Positions 47,754 to 59,470 of a DNA stretch of 64,000 bases are shown here, one piece after another. Source of the DNA: Notospermus geniculatus (taxonomy: Eukaryota > Nemertea > Pilidiophora > Heteronemertea > Lineidae); assembly GCA_002633025.1 (NCBI GenBank), contig NMRB01000193.1, forward strand, positions 263,226 to 327,225, in the 5' to 3' direction. The notes under the pieces were generated by a model. It made no database searches. It saw only the letters and a list, made by a program, of their open reading frames with translations, and was not told the DNA's origin. How positions within the stretch are numbered: position 1 is the stretch's first letter; the number at the start of each line of letters is the position of its first letter. Both the position numbers and the translations under genes were made by a program.

Positions 47754-50270
47754 TTATTGTAATGTATCAAGGCTCCTCGGGTAGGAAGGCTCCACTATAG
47801 GATATCAGGCCAAGGGTCATTAGGGGTACATTTCTGACGAATCTTTCTTCTATAAACCATTTCTGGCCCCGGATGCACTTGCCCACATTTTGCCGTTATC
47901 ATCAGTAGAATTAACACCGGAAAAGGGCAAATGCCGTCGTGAACTTATACCCATCAATTTTCTCACCATCTCACACCAGATTTACATACTCCCAGCAAAA
48001 TATAGCAATTTCAATAAATTTTTCGCTACATTACGCAAGTCATGATTCACAAAGACCTTGTCTGCTATAGCATGCGTCGAACACAGTCGACCGCTGTGTA
48101 CCTGTGTCGGCCCGGTCTAGTAAATCACCCCTTGGGTGAGAAACGGCAGGGAGATCCGCGACATGGCTGCAAGGCGGAGATAGTATTCAGTGTCGGAAAT
48201 TTATATGAAAATTGTCATTCTAATGTAGTATGAATTGTTTGCGGACAAGGCTATAATGCATGCTTATCACTCCGGTACACGCTTAGGCGAGTGCCGTAAA
48301 ATTCGTCGATTAATAAAAACGGGTTGTTTGGGTTCTTCTGAACAGCAGGTCAGTGTAAGTCAATGAGTGAGTGGGATGGAGAGGAATTAACCCATTTCTT
48401 CATTTTTCGACGTTGTGAGAAGACGTTTTCATTGATTCATTCATTAAAGAAAGCAGCGGCGACAAAATCAGGGACTTCTCCATTTTCAAGTACAATTTTG
48501 TAGTAAGCGATAGAAGGATGAAAAAATGACAAACGCACCTTCATCGCCATTCCATCAGACCCATATTCCAAAGAATTATGCGCCTAGTGTTGCACCAATA
48601 GGAGCAGTCAGCCGCGCGTATTGCCAAAAGATGGCAGCAAAGTTCTAACGGGCCAATACACAGGAAAATCCACGTGATTGGTGCTCGATCAATGGATGGG
48701 TCCGATATATGCATTGAATTTGGCCGTAGTGACACCTATTGGTCAACTCACTGACAGCTCCTATTTAACAAACAAGGCCCCTGCTTACTCATTCGGAGAA
48801 TCAAGGGGTCGGCACTCACTCCGATGTCACCGCGTACGGTGACGTTTAGGGAGTGAATGCTGATGAGAACACTGCTACATGTACATGTACTTCAGGATGC
48901 GGTGACGTAGGGAGCAAGTGCTAATAAAAAGCACTGACTGCTTCAGAATGCTCTAATACCAAGCAGCAGAAGATGTTCTGCTGCGACGACAATGCATGTT
49001 TTATTTCTGAAATTTTAACCTATTTTTTCTTATTAACCTATTTTTTCTTTTTTCCTGATGCGATACACTGTACATGTACGTCACAGCTGAAGAAGAGAAG
49101 GTCGTATAACATTACGTAACGACGCCATCTGAAAACATTACTTGTCCACATGACCGAGCAGTTCAATGCCCGAGCATCACACAGGAAACTGCAACGCGCC
49201 CGATGACTTTGAATCACTGAAGGTTTTATTTCTAATAATCTGAAGATGTTTCCATGAATACGAAATGGCATCTGATGGTCCTATCAAACAGGAACCAGGC
49301 GTTTGTGACGTATGGATTGGTTGGCGATAGACTACACGAGTGGGTTGGGGTAGACTGGACGGTATCACCACTGGAACAGGGCCGTATTTACCTTTTTGGT
49401 CCGGGGGGCAGAAGACCTTTTTTGCCCAAAATCCGCATGAAAACAAGATGACATTGTAAATGTCTGATGGTTCCCGCTTGTTGAAGAGGACCCTACCGGC
49501 ATGACAGGCAGTCTGCTGGCAGCCATTTTGATGTGCTCAAATCAAATCATCAAGTTTGACCTTGACCTTGACCTCTGATCATCAAGGTCATTGCATAATC
49601 AAAATGGGCATCCTCAATAACCTAGTGGGTGATATCATGTCATCCTCTCATATCAAGGGAGGGGGATCGAAGTGAACGTCCCCCACCTCCAAGGCCAACT
49701 GCAGGCACCAGGCAATAAGACAATTAAAAAACATGGTCTTGGTATCTGCCAGGAAATTGCATCTACACCGTAGTATTACTTTTCAAAATTTTTCTTAGCA
49801 AGAAGGGTTTGACCCTTTCGTCAGCAGGGTTTGCCCAAGGGATCCCATTCTGCATAATGCATCGTGTAGAAATCGCTAACCTCTTCCTACAAGGGAGGAG
49901 AAGCCGAGTCTTGACCTGAACTCAGTGAAGATGAGGGATCCATGCCCCCATGAAGTGCTGAGTACGTCCCTGTCGGGAAAATGCAGTATGAAAAGCCAAT
50001 ACGAGACAAGAAACAGGCCATCCACACAGCCTGAGACGGAGCCACGTCTATTGCCTGTCCTCTCGATAATCGTCTACATGTCCCGAGGTCTCAATCAATG
50101 CAATTCCATTATTGACATATTGTGACTAATTAAATTACTGCTAATTGTTCTTTCATCAACCAGTGATGCTTGAACAATCAGCATCGTCAACTTTATTAAT
50201 TAGTATTGACCCTGATTAAAATGACTGCAGCACCAACCAATCAACTGATGGCTGATTGATTTGATGGCTG
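47754..50270. other. Unique stretch with regulatory-type words
   Basis: No gene is recognised. It contains GGTGACGT words near 48838 and 48900 and a tandem TGACCT cluster at 49554-49590, listed separately. The TACATGTACATGTAC run at about 48874-48890 is of the kind common in this window. Confidence 0.4.
49554..49592. promoter_or_regulatory. Tandem nuclear-receptor-type half-sites
   Basis: The sequence holds three TGACCT half-sites in direct tandem with no spacing (TTTGACCTTGACCTTGACCTC) and then AAGGTCA on the opposite strand about nine bases on. AGGTCA half-sites are bound by nuclear receptors, and zero-spaced direct repeats are reported for GCNF-type receptors. That binding occurs here is inference. 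A simple slipped repeat of TTGACC would look the same. Confidence 0.3.
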
Positions 50271-50301
50271 TTTTGAGATGATTCTGTCCGGGAAGATTGC
50301 G

Positions 50302-50529
50302 ATGAGTAAAGCAAAACGCGATGCCATTGTCTGTAACTGTCCCATCGTGTGCTGCATCTATATTTATCTTTTTGTCTTTGTCTCTGTTGCATGCGTACCG
50401 AGATGCCCGGCCTCAGTGCGACGTCCGACTGACGCAAATGATGTTCTCGGACAAATGATAACCAATATCTTCGGGAAAGAGGTACCGCATCAACTTCGAA
50501 CTACACGGAGCCTCTTCAATTTCATGTGA
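50302..50529 (+). CDS. Possible small secreted peptide precursor (unproven)
   Basis: From the ATG at 50302 the frame encodes 75 residues starting MSKAKRDAIVCNCPIVCC, with a hydrophobic run (IYIYLFVFVSVACV) ending in small residues, as in a signal peptide, then a polar 45-residue remainder ending RTTRSLFNFM. An upstream ATG at 50278 adds eight residues. I recognise no family. The remainder has a single RR pair and no amidation site. Chance hydrophobic frames are frequent in AT-rich DNA, so confidence is low. Confidence 0.15.
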   Translation: MSKAKRDAIVCNCPIVCCIYIYLFVFVSVACVPRCPASVRRPTDANDVLGQMITNIFGKEVPHQLRTTRSLFNFM

Positions 50530-50870
50530 ATTATTTGAGTATAGCAAGAACCCGTGGCAATCGGTGATTCTGAATTTGGCCGAGGTTGGAATGCACGGCA
50601 CGGCTGGAATTGGTGCAACACGTTGTGCGGTAGGGAGAATTTAGAAAGCAATCAAACAACACCGTTAAAATTGCTACCGGAACAAAGCTCTCTTTGCAAA
50701 TTAAATCACCCGTTGCATCAGGATATGGTATCCTCTATTACCATGCCGAATTTCGAGGCAAAACAAAGCTTCTACGTGTGACTTTCTTGAGCCGACTTCC
50801 AGCATTATTATATAGATAGATCAACGACCCTAAGAAAATGATAACAGGTTGGATGCACACAGATAACTGC

Positions 50871-51065
50871 ATGCAGGAGAACCTTATTTTGCTGTTAGCA
50901 ACTTCGATAATTTTCGGATATCACGTGACCTCCGGGAATGACCGAACTCATCCAACAATCAAGCAAGAGTTAAAAAACGTTGAAAAAAGAAAATCTTGGG
51001 GACATTTTCAACGAAACTCCTGGTTCCTGTGTTATTGTGAACATTGCATGATTACGGTTTTGTGA
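50871..51065 (+). CDS. Possible small secreted peptide precursor (unproven)
   Basis: The ATG at 50871 gives 64 residues: MQENLILLLATSIIFGYHV is a good signal-peptide shape, with a likely cleavage after TSG. A polar stretch follows with the basic site EKRK, then a C-terminal part with CYCEHC. ATGs at 50838 and 50853 lie in the same frame. A TATATAGA word at about 50809-50816 precedes them by about 20-60 bases, close to the spacing of a TATA box. No family is recognised and the frame could be chance. A second signal-peptide-like frame lies 340 bases upstream (50302-50529). Confidence 0.2.
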   Translation: MQENLILLLATSIIFGYHVTSGNDRTHPTIKQELKNVEKRKSWGHFQRNSWFLCYCEHCMITVL

Positions 51066-52360
51066 AATTATATTCCTGGCAGACGACAGCCAATCCATCA
51101 CGTGATGACATTCACAAGGTCATGTTTTCCTTGGGGCTACTGGCTTAGCACTCTAATCCGCGGGTGATCACTCTAAAACATGAGCTTGCATCGACCTTGC
51201 AAAGAAGAAAGAACCGCTCCCATTTGCGAGGTATTGTTTTATCTTCAAACGTCAACATTTTAGGATATCCCTTGTCTCTGGACTAAAAAAAAGACACTCG
51301 CGTAAGAATTTCGAAGGATCCGCTACTTGAAATTTCGAAATCTGCGAAGTGACCGATCAAGTATGGCAAGCCGATTGTCCATTTTCCGGCGTTAACCATG
51401 GTTTACGATCCCTAAACCATGGTTTAGGACCCTAAACTATGGCTAAACCATGGTTTAGGGATCGTAAATCATGGTTTACGATCCCTAAACAATCCGCTTG
51501 CCATAATCATGCCGATAGGCCTAGGCCTAAATGCACAGTGTAACATCGCCACTGTGTGACAAATGCCAATGGTGCGATTCGTCGATTTGCCGAACGATTT
51601 CAAGAAATCAGGACCCTCTTGTTTGGTGTGACAATAATTGGACATGCAGTCCCTCCAGACAAGAAAAGAATGAAAGCCAATGTACATGTACATGTACATG
51701 TATCTATAAATTCAACTTATTGAAATTTTGCACTTTTGTGTCTGAAGGTGACCTAGGACTCTTAGCAACGCGTTGGCACCGGCACCAATCATGCCAATGG
51801 GCTGCCGAGGACACCATTTCGTGATAATCCCGACTGTGTCACGTCTTGTCCTAATGATAAAGACAATCACCCAGCCATCCGTTTACGGGTTCCTACACAC
51901 CCGTTTGCCATCGGTTGAAAGAAGGTAATATTCATAGCATGATTTGAATAGAAATGATTGTCGGTTATTAATGTTGCTATTGAATGTCAAGAAATGAGAG
52001 AATATCGATGTGACAGATGTGGTTACGGTCCACCGTCTGGAGCCAGAGTTTTGTGCGCAGCGTGCCTGTCAAAGCATGTTGGGTATCACGTCAAAATGAC
52101 TGTACTGCATACATATACATGTACATGTACATTGTATTGGAATGCATTGGTGTAGCCATTGTGCATTAAGCAATGTTATTGAAGGCCTACGCGGTAGGCC
52201 TACATCTCCCATTTTTTGATTTCCAATTTTGATTTGTTAATTTGTTTATCCGTGTATTAACTTATTCACTGCCAAGGTCCTACTCTTCATAAAATGGAGG
52301 AAATAAATAATCAATCAATCAATCATTCGTACATTATGTAGTACATTATCCACATACTGC
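51066..52360. other. Unique stretch with palindromic CCATGG array
   Basis: This contains the CCATGG/GTAAACC palindrome array (51396-51490) and a (TACATG)n run near 51681-51702. A frame near 51985-52085 has CDRCGYGPPSGARVLCAAC, a CxxC...CxxC pair like a zinc ribbon, but without start, splice sites or family match. No gene is assigned. Confidence 0.35.
51396..51490. repeat. Alternating palindrome array of CCATGGTTTA/TAAACCATGG
   Basis: The word AACCATGGTTTA and its near relatives occur four times, linked by GGATCGTAAA or GATCCCTAAA in alternating orientation. Each repeat is itself a palindrome and the whole segment can fold in several registers. The words ACGATCCCTAAAC open and close the segment. 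Confidence 0.8.
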
Positions 52361-52550
52361 AGTGGCGGATTTGCCNNNNNNNNNNNNNNNNNNNNNNNNN
52401 NNNNNNNNNNNNNNNNNNNNNNNNAGTGGCGGATTTGCCCCCCCCCCCCCGCCGCCGCAGCAAATGTTTGGGCTTTTTACCTTGATTTTAAGTGTTTCTC
52501 TTTGTAATGCAATAGTAGGCCTAGTATTGCCGCCCCCGGATCCGCCCATG
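52361..52550. mobile_element. Repeat with GTGGCGGAT-type ends, next to an assembly gap
   Basis: The 15-mer AGTGGCGGATTTGCC stands on both sides of a 49-N gap (52361-52375 and 52425-52439). The right copy continues into a run of 12 Cs. About 90 bases later CCGCCCCCGGATCCGCCC is an imperfect complement of the left end, so this may be a short inverted-repeat element starting AGTGGCGGAT, a start common to several animal DNA transposons. The C run probably caused the assembly break. Confidence 0.5.
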
Positions 52551-53449
52551 TTCTGTTTATGATATAATGCATTTTTTCCAATTCTGTGCATATACGTATA
52601 CATGTAGTCAAAAATAGATAAGAGAGGATCTATTTTTGATGAAATGAATATACATTTTTAGCATCATGTTCCTTGGGGACGTTTTTCTCAAATTGCCCAT
52701 AGCATGTCATTGGATGAAATCATACTACTTGATCGTGACACTCGATGCCTATTCCTTTGACGTAAGGGCTATGAGAGTTACCCTATTCACAAGAGATCCT
52801 CCACAACTGAAAGGCAATATTCAACCATCTGTGTCCATTATCTTATGACGTCATCTTGGGTATTAATCCGCGGTCGTCCTGTGGAAGATGGAGGAAGACA
52901 CGAGATGACCATCTCGACTGGGTCATGATCATAATTGAATCCTCGACCACCGGCCACATGCCATCAGTGGCAATGAAAAGACACCAATAATACGGAGATT
53001 TTGGAACAAAGATATGAATATTCATGAGTTGCAGTGACATTTCTTGTAACAGTTGGGGACAAAGGCTGGTCACTGTTGTCATGGGGTGACCTTGGTGAGG
53101 TTGGCTTGACCAAGGTGGGGATGGTGTGCAAGAGCAGCTTGTTAATGAGATATCATGAAGTGGTCGACCTGATATCATCAATCTTCAAAATTTTGTGCAC
53201 GCCAGGACAAGGTACACACATGTATCAGTGTCGTGGATGTTGACGTACGTAGGCTTGTACATACATGTACAAGAACATACATGTACGGTTTCACATATAA
53301 TCAGCTCCAGCACCCAACAATGGGGCATTGTTTCTACTCAACTCCTTCAGTTTAAACCTAGACTAAACTTTCGCACCTTGTTTGTTCAGGATTTCTTTAT
53401 TAATAGGCCTACTTCAGATCCATAATATTGGAATCCAGCCCAGATTGAC
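52551..53449. other. Unique non-coding stretch
   Basis: No recognisable gene. TACATGTAC words and a G-rich GGTTGG/GGTGGGGATGG region near 53090-53125 are the only features noticed. Confidence 0.4.
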
Positions 53450-53450
53450 C

Positions 53451-53523
53451 TCATCTCTACTAGAAAGTGCCTGAGGAAGACCCCGGTTGGGTTCGAAAAT
53501 GGAAAATTCGGAGACGACTTTAT
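53451..53523 (+). repeat. Hammerhead-like motif copy
   Basis: 53471-53509 reads CTGAGGA, A, GACCCC-GGTT-GGGTTC (one mismatch in the helix), GAAA, then a short AAT/ATT helix ending in C. It shares the left flank CTCTACTAGAAAGTGC and the right flank GGAGACGACTT with the 7.5-kb copy, so the repeat unit covers at least 53451-53523. Confidence 0.6.
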
Positions 53524-56500
53524 ACTTTCATATGTACGACATTCTTTATTTTGCAGTAGAATTTGACTTTTCGGGTGTGGATCCGTGAGCATCTCAAAAC
53601 CGTCGAGTATCAGCAAGATTTTTAGATTTTTTCTGTTATGTACTGTAGGAGAGTGAATGTGATCAATAAACTGAAAGGCAAACTCAAACTTGATAAGAAA
53701 AAACTTTCAGTGGAACTTTTGCTTCGTCAACAGGGAAATCACGCTGGAAAAGAAAACTCGTGGATCATTTCCTGCCCGTCGCCTCCGAGGAAGTAAGCAG
53801 TCAAAATACCAGGAAGCCTTTGAAGAACCCATCACCAACACCCCGAGCCAGACGCCAAGTAGGAAAACAAGGAAACGGGCAAACTGACCAAAATTCGCTC
53901 GCTGTCCCCGCTGGACGGATGGTGGTTATTTTCTTTGCTACATCAAGGAAGATGCCATTGTCCTGAACCAGGCATGAGTAAATTTTGAATTTCCTAAGCG
54001 CACTTTTTGAGGTCTGGCATCTTTTGGTTAGTCTCAAGTGGGAAGCAGTTGGTTGACCAGAGAGTTTATCCCACACCGATAAGTTTGAGGTTAAGCCTTG
54101 GCTTTTTTAGAAGAAGATGCTAATTCCATTGTCCACGTCCAAAGCATGTATGATTATTCATTTCCTTCCCTTTATACTGTTAATTAAATTTTCCCGTAAA
54201 AAATCGAACTTTTATTGCTTCCGAAGAGGTGGGTGGTTCAGTTGATTTTAGCTTGGACTTTAAGGTATCATATTTCTGAAACCCTAGCTTACTTGAGTTA
54301 AGCCACCACATTTTTTCAAAAAGAGGAAAAAATTGTTTGATCGTTTCTGAGAGGAACTGGTCCAAGGATACTATGGAAATATTAAAATGTAAATTACTTT
54401 TAAAAATTTAATCTGGAAGCTTAATATCCCGCTGTTATGTGGCCAAAATTGCTTCCTTGAACTCTCAGATATTGTCGTGAAGTTGGATTATAATTTTGTC
54501 GATGTAAAAACTTTCCGACTAAAAAATGACCTTGAAAACAACGGTGCAGTCTGGAGGCTGCGCATAGATTTTCAATAAATTCAGTGTAAGGTTGATTTCT
54601 TGACCCATAAAAGCAACAAAATTTTGGATACAATGATCCTCACACACTCTCAAATTCATCTCAATCATAATCAAAATGCAAACTTCTCTTCACACCCTCT
54701 TTTCGTCGCATGGTGCCTGCAGCTGCCGTTGGCGACACCCAGAGCCCCCTGTCGAGCTAGGAATGGCTTTCGTGATCCTTCGATCATGGCCACTATTCTG
54801 TGAGTCATATCAACCGCCTACAAAAAACATGGATTCACAATTGAAGGAAAAATGAAAAAAAAATATCAATTTTCTTATTAGCATGTCATGCTACATGTAG
54901 ATACAAAGGGAGTTTCGTGACGGAAATGCATTTTGACGACTGTGCAAGGGACCCCCTGGTTTCAAAACACAACGAGCCAAACATTCCCAATTGGAGACAA
55001 TGTACCCTGTTCTGGGTACATAGCTTAGAAATTGAAAACGAACCACTTGTTAGTATGGGGCTAATCAGTTGAGCCACGTATGGCTTGAAATGGACACACG
55101 TGCAAAGGACCCCAGTCGAGGGTAAAGGTCCTTTTGAAATGTAGCAGGTCACGAAAGTATCCAGGTGAGAAAGCAAATCGGCGTGTGCCTAACCTGCAAT
55201 TTTCTAGCCGGTGATTTTCCACACAATTTCCTCAAATTCACCAAACTTAATTTGCAATATCAAGAAATTACTATTCCTGGCAAGTGCATGCTTCAGAGTC
55301 ACCCGACCTATTGCTGCACACGGCTTGACAAAGGCGCTGATTGCATGTTTGGCGATACCTTGTTAGGAGACTGGGCTCACCATGCGTGAGAGCCCGCCAG
55401 ACAGCCCACAAACGGCCTCTTCTTTACCGGTTTTGCTGGCCCCCTGCCGCGGCGCACCCATATGTCGCCTGGTCCAAGAACCCTAGCTCGGCCGTCTTGC
55501 AAAGGATGCAAAGAATCAGCATAAAAAGACGCATAACATCGATGGTCCGCTGTTGTACGCTGTCGCAAGCATCACTGCCTTGGTAATTGGTAGGGCTGGT
55601 TGATGGAGGCATCGCCCGGGGCAAACCGGGGGTGGGTAAACACGCTTTCAGAGGGAATCACTCCTTGTCCCCATCAGTGCGCTTTACGGGCAGCCGTGGA
55701 ACGTAACAGACTAATTTACCTCTTATAAGTAAAATTAAATGGGTCGGAAAAAAGAAAATTGACGCCACAAGAGTTGAGTCGTTCATTTTCAATAAGGCCC
55801 GTACCTGGTTCAACCCTCGGCATTGTCTGCTCATTGCGTCCCATAATGATCCTAGATTGGGCTAGGCTTTGTTTCCGCCTTTCTACCCCCTTGAAATGGA
55901 CCCACCCAAGCCTGCTTAACCCAGTCAAAGAAAACAAAAAGCCAGTTCAAAGATAATTAAGCGAAAATGAAGTTTCAACAACTGAGGTTCGGAGCAACTT
56001 GGCCGGAAAGTCAAACAATCTGAAATCTCTCAAATTTGAGGCCAGACGCGACATCCACTCTTTGATACATGTAAGAGCCAAATTTAAGCTTTATTTTTCA
56101 ACCGAGGAGGAAGCCAAATACTTTTCTCCTAACGACTTGCTGGTTCGGATTTGTCCATAGAGTAGCAGGATGGAGGATGGAGACATGCCATGTAGGCCCC
56201 CTCTAGTGGCAAAACGAATTAGCTTGACGCGTTGCCGAGAATGGCAATGCAACGATGTGCATGCAACATTCGCATTGACCAACATTCCTTGTTCTTCATA
56301 CATCTTAGCTGATCTTCAGCCAGACGACAGCCATATTGAGAACCATCACAAAAACACCTGTTGCCTGACCTGAGGTGTGACATATAAAATCCGTACTGAA
56401 TGACATACAAGAGAACTAAACGCCGGTCAGTGAGGACATCTCGGCGCCTCCTAATCCTTCAACTGCCCCTCCCGTAAATCTTTTCTCTCACTACAAATCC

Positions 56501-57802
56501 TCTTTATCTCTGCACTAAAAACATACTATCTGGATCTATTGCCGCATAATGCGGCCACGACGTGAGAAGGCTCCGCCCTGACCAAGAACAGGAATTTCTT
56601 GTGTCGTATACAAACATGGTGTAATTCCAGTTAATTTGGTTCAGTCGGCTACACCAACAAAATGGTCGCATTGTCCGATGATGTCGTGCCATTATCACCG
56701 TTGCTTGCCTTAAATTGAAATTATTTTCGGATGAATCCGAGGAATGAGGTGAAGTTTTTACATTTCTCTTCACAAATCGTTCGAAATAGGTCCTAAAAGG
56801 GCAGTTTGTTGTGAAAATATTTGCTCAAGCCCTCGCAGCCTCGAGCATCAGTTGCGTCCATTTTGTTGGCGTTTCACTTCCGGTTCGTTGGACCGCTGAA
56901 TGGACAGAATCCCGCCTGGCCGGTGGCGACGTCTTCGGCTGCTTTCACCCAAAATATACCATTGTCATCTTGGAAATATTTGGTGCATTTCTTCATCATG
57001 CACCCGGCTGGTCCTTTCCCAATCGCTACTTTGCAAACAAACTGTTCTTGTCAGTTGTTGCATCACGCCATGTAATGAGGTATCTTAAAGCCTTTGACAC
57101 TAATGACACTTTTTGACACCGCGATGAAAAAACTCCAAAAAAGTGTTTCGTCACTCGTCAACAGGCATGAATGGCGATTTCGAGTCGGATTTACCGTTTA
57201 CGACTGGTTGCGGAGGAGAGAAATAGATCTTACAACGATGACAGAGGGTGCTTTTTTCACCTCGCAAGATGCTTTACAAAGTAAAGCCTCGAAACTGAAT
57301 GGCAGGTCGCAATCACCAAGTTGTTTAATGTCACACCACGGTTCCTAGGTGAACTAATCACGATAGAATTATGGAAACTGCATGCCTAAGATGAGAACAG
57401 GAGTCACTGGGCGCGAGACTGGATTGTCCACGCACATATTCGGGCCAGCAGCAGGCGCGGTCGAGATGGTTCAAAGCAACCGAGGTCTCCATGGTTACAA
57501 ATGGCTTCTCAACAATATTTTAAAGAGCGGAGAGTCAGGATCTGAAAACATTGAGAAATAAAAGATGGTAAATGGATTTTTAAGTGTTTCGATCGAGAAA
57601 TGTGCTCGCGTTCTGGTCTCTGTTCCCGCGGTTCTTCCGTGAAGGGATTAACTTCGGTGAGAGGTGTGGCCCACGGCAAAGGTGGAAGATGTCATTAACC
57701 TATACCGACCCCAGCTCAACCATTAATCAACACTTGACGTGTACAAGACGATAAAGGCCCTGACCGTTCAAGTGAAAGCTGAAGTTGAAATTTAAGTTGT
57801 AC
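53524..57802. other. Unique stretch, no recognised gene
   Basis: Overlapping short frames are present in all phases. The CpG-richer part at about 55340-55640 has frames on both strands, neither with a recognisable domain. The frames at 53690-53887, 56811-57116 and 57094-57348 also lack signatures. I see no repeat ends here. Confidence 0.4.
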
Positions 57803-58010
57803 GTTCATGAGAGCTACCCTTTAGCCGTCGATTCGTGGTTTTTTTGAACACGAGGTAAGAAAGGCACGTCGTGAAACTGGCATGCTTCCATGTGAAATAA
57901 TCTGATTGATGATCGACTGTGACCATAACACTTTTTTTCATTATTTGGCTATTTCTCAACTCCTGTTAGAACAATAACTTTAATCGACGGCTAGGGTAGC
58001 TCTCGTGAAC
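57803..58010. mobile_element. 208-bp inverted-repeat element
   Basis: The left end GTTCATGAGAGCTACCC and the right end GGGTAGCTCTCGTGAAC are complementary for about 30 bases (to AGCCGTCGATT) with two or three mismatches. The core is unrelated AT-rich sequence. No clear target-site duplication (left flank GTAC, right flank ATAT). Confidence 0.75.
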
Positions 58011-59157
58011 ATATGATTTTAAGCTTTTGTTTGTCATGCCTGTCCTGGTGTATCATTAGGCCTACAATGTACATAATTACAATTCCAATAGATTGGTACC
58101 CGCTCTCTCGATGTTAGAATCATCAACTCCTAGCGGTGGATCAGGGAACCAATCAAACAATTTCAAAATACAAAACTATATTTACAGATTCGTGCGCAGT
58201 TTGGAGACAATTCCCTGGCTTCATGAGGACGGATTGGCTTCTAAACGGTTAACAGTCCACCTGACCTCTGCGACAGATTTAGGGCTAACTTCATAAGGTG
58301 GCCGCAGGCGCTAACAAACCTTCTCACCAAACGCCACAAAGCTGATATCGAAAAAATCCTTTATAAAAAAATGACATATTGGTATATAGATGTCGACGTG
58401 GGAATTCACTGATGGCGAGAGCGTTCTGTGTCACCCGATAAGCCTGTTCCACCAGCACATGAAAGCGGCAAGACTCCAGGACCCTTTTTACCGTTAAACA
58501 CTCCAGTGTAACTCTAAACCAACAGGAGTGAAATCAAAACGCTTCGGCAACAATGCAGCTGGGGCATTATTCTTGTATGGTGGCTAAAAGGTCCGCAGAC
58601 CTGCGCACTTGGTCAGAATAGTATCGGCTTTGATGCCGAGTGGATGCCTTTTTCCGTATCCCTGTGCGGGACCCCATTTACTGTGACATCCGAGTCATAA
58701 AGAGAAAATCGACTTCAAAGGTTGTTAATTGCTGGCACACGACCACTGCTCTAACCTAGCGTCGTAGGTTGATCTATGGCCGTCCTAATCCCAGCCCTCC
58801 GTGGGACTTCTGAGTATCAATAGCTGACGAGTCGACCTGCATCACTCTTTCAATGAAATCCTCTGTGATGATTTCATACATTGTACCATACAATATGTAC
58901 GAGCCAGTACGCAGCAGCAGTGCCCACGTAGATAGCCATGGCATTATCAATAAAATTACCGTCGTGTCTGTCGAACCATGCAATTTTTGGATGGCTTCGA
59001 AAACCTCCATCTTTGAACAACTTCGCGATGGCAAGCACGATGTTCAAGTCAACAAAAAGGTACATGTACTAGGATTCAGATTTACATGCCAGGTACAATT
59101 AAAACGTAAAAATTTCCTTCACCCATACGTCACTAAATATGCAAATACATGTATTAT
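58011..59157. other. Unique non-coding stretch
   Basis: No gene is recognised. Minus-strand frames around 58774-59065 show hydrophobic runs but no motif. Confidence 0.4.
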
Positions 59158-59470
59158 AGCTTAGTAGTATTTTATACATACATGTAGGTACCCAAACCCG
59201 TTTGTTTGACACGATTATGTCTGGGACAGCACTCTGTCGTTTTCTGTGTCCCATTTTCATGTTCTGCATAATGGTGCACGATTACCTGATAGCGTCCAAA
59301 TTTGTAAATAAGCTTAATAGTATTTCATAGATAGGTACCCCAACCTCGATTTTTGGGTGGGATGATACTTTGGTAGAGTACTCTCGCCTTTCCTGTGTCC
59401 CACCATTTTCATTACGGAAATATCTCCAGCAATGGTGATGAATTAATTGATAGCAATTGCGGTATGAAGA
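59158..59470. repeat. Diverged tandem duplication, about 155-bp unit
   Basis: Two consecutive units share in order AGCTTA(G/A)TAGTATTT, a GGTACCC(C)AACC-type word, ACTCT(G/C) and CTGTGTCCCA with ATTTTCAT, then AATGGTG. The first runs 59158 to about 59310 and the second about 59311-59470. Divergence is high, so the duplication is old. Confidence 0.75.

Noticed and set aside
51985-52085. CxxC...CxxC pair resembling a zinc ribbon
   Set aside because: No start or splice sites, the downstream part runs into TACATG repeats, and there is no family match I can name.
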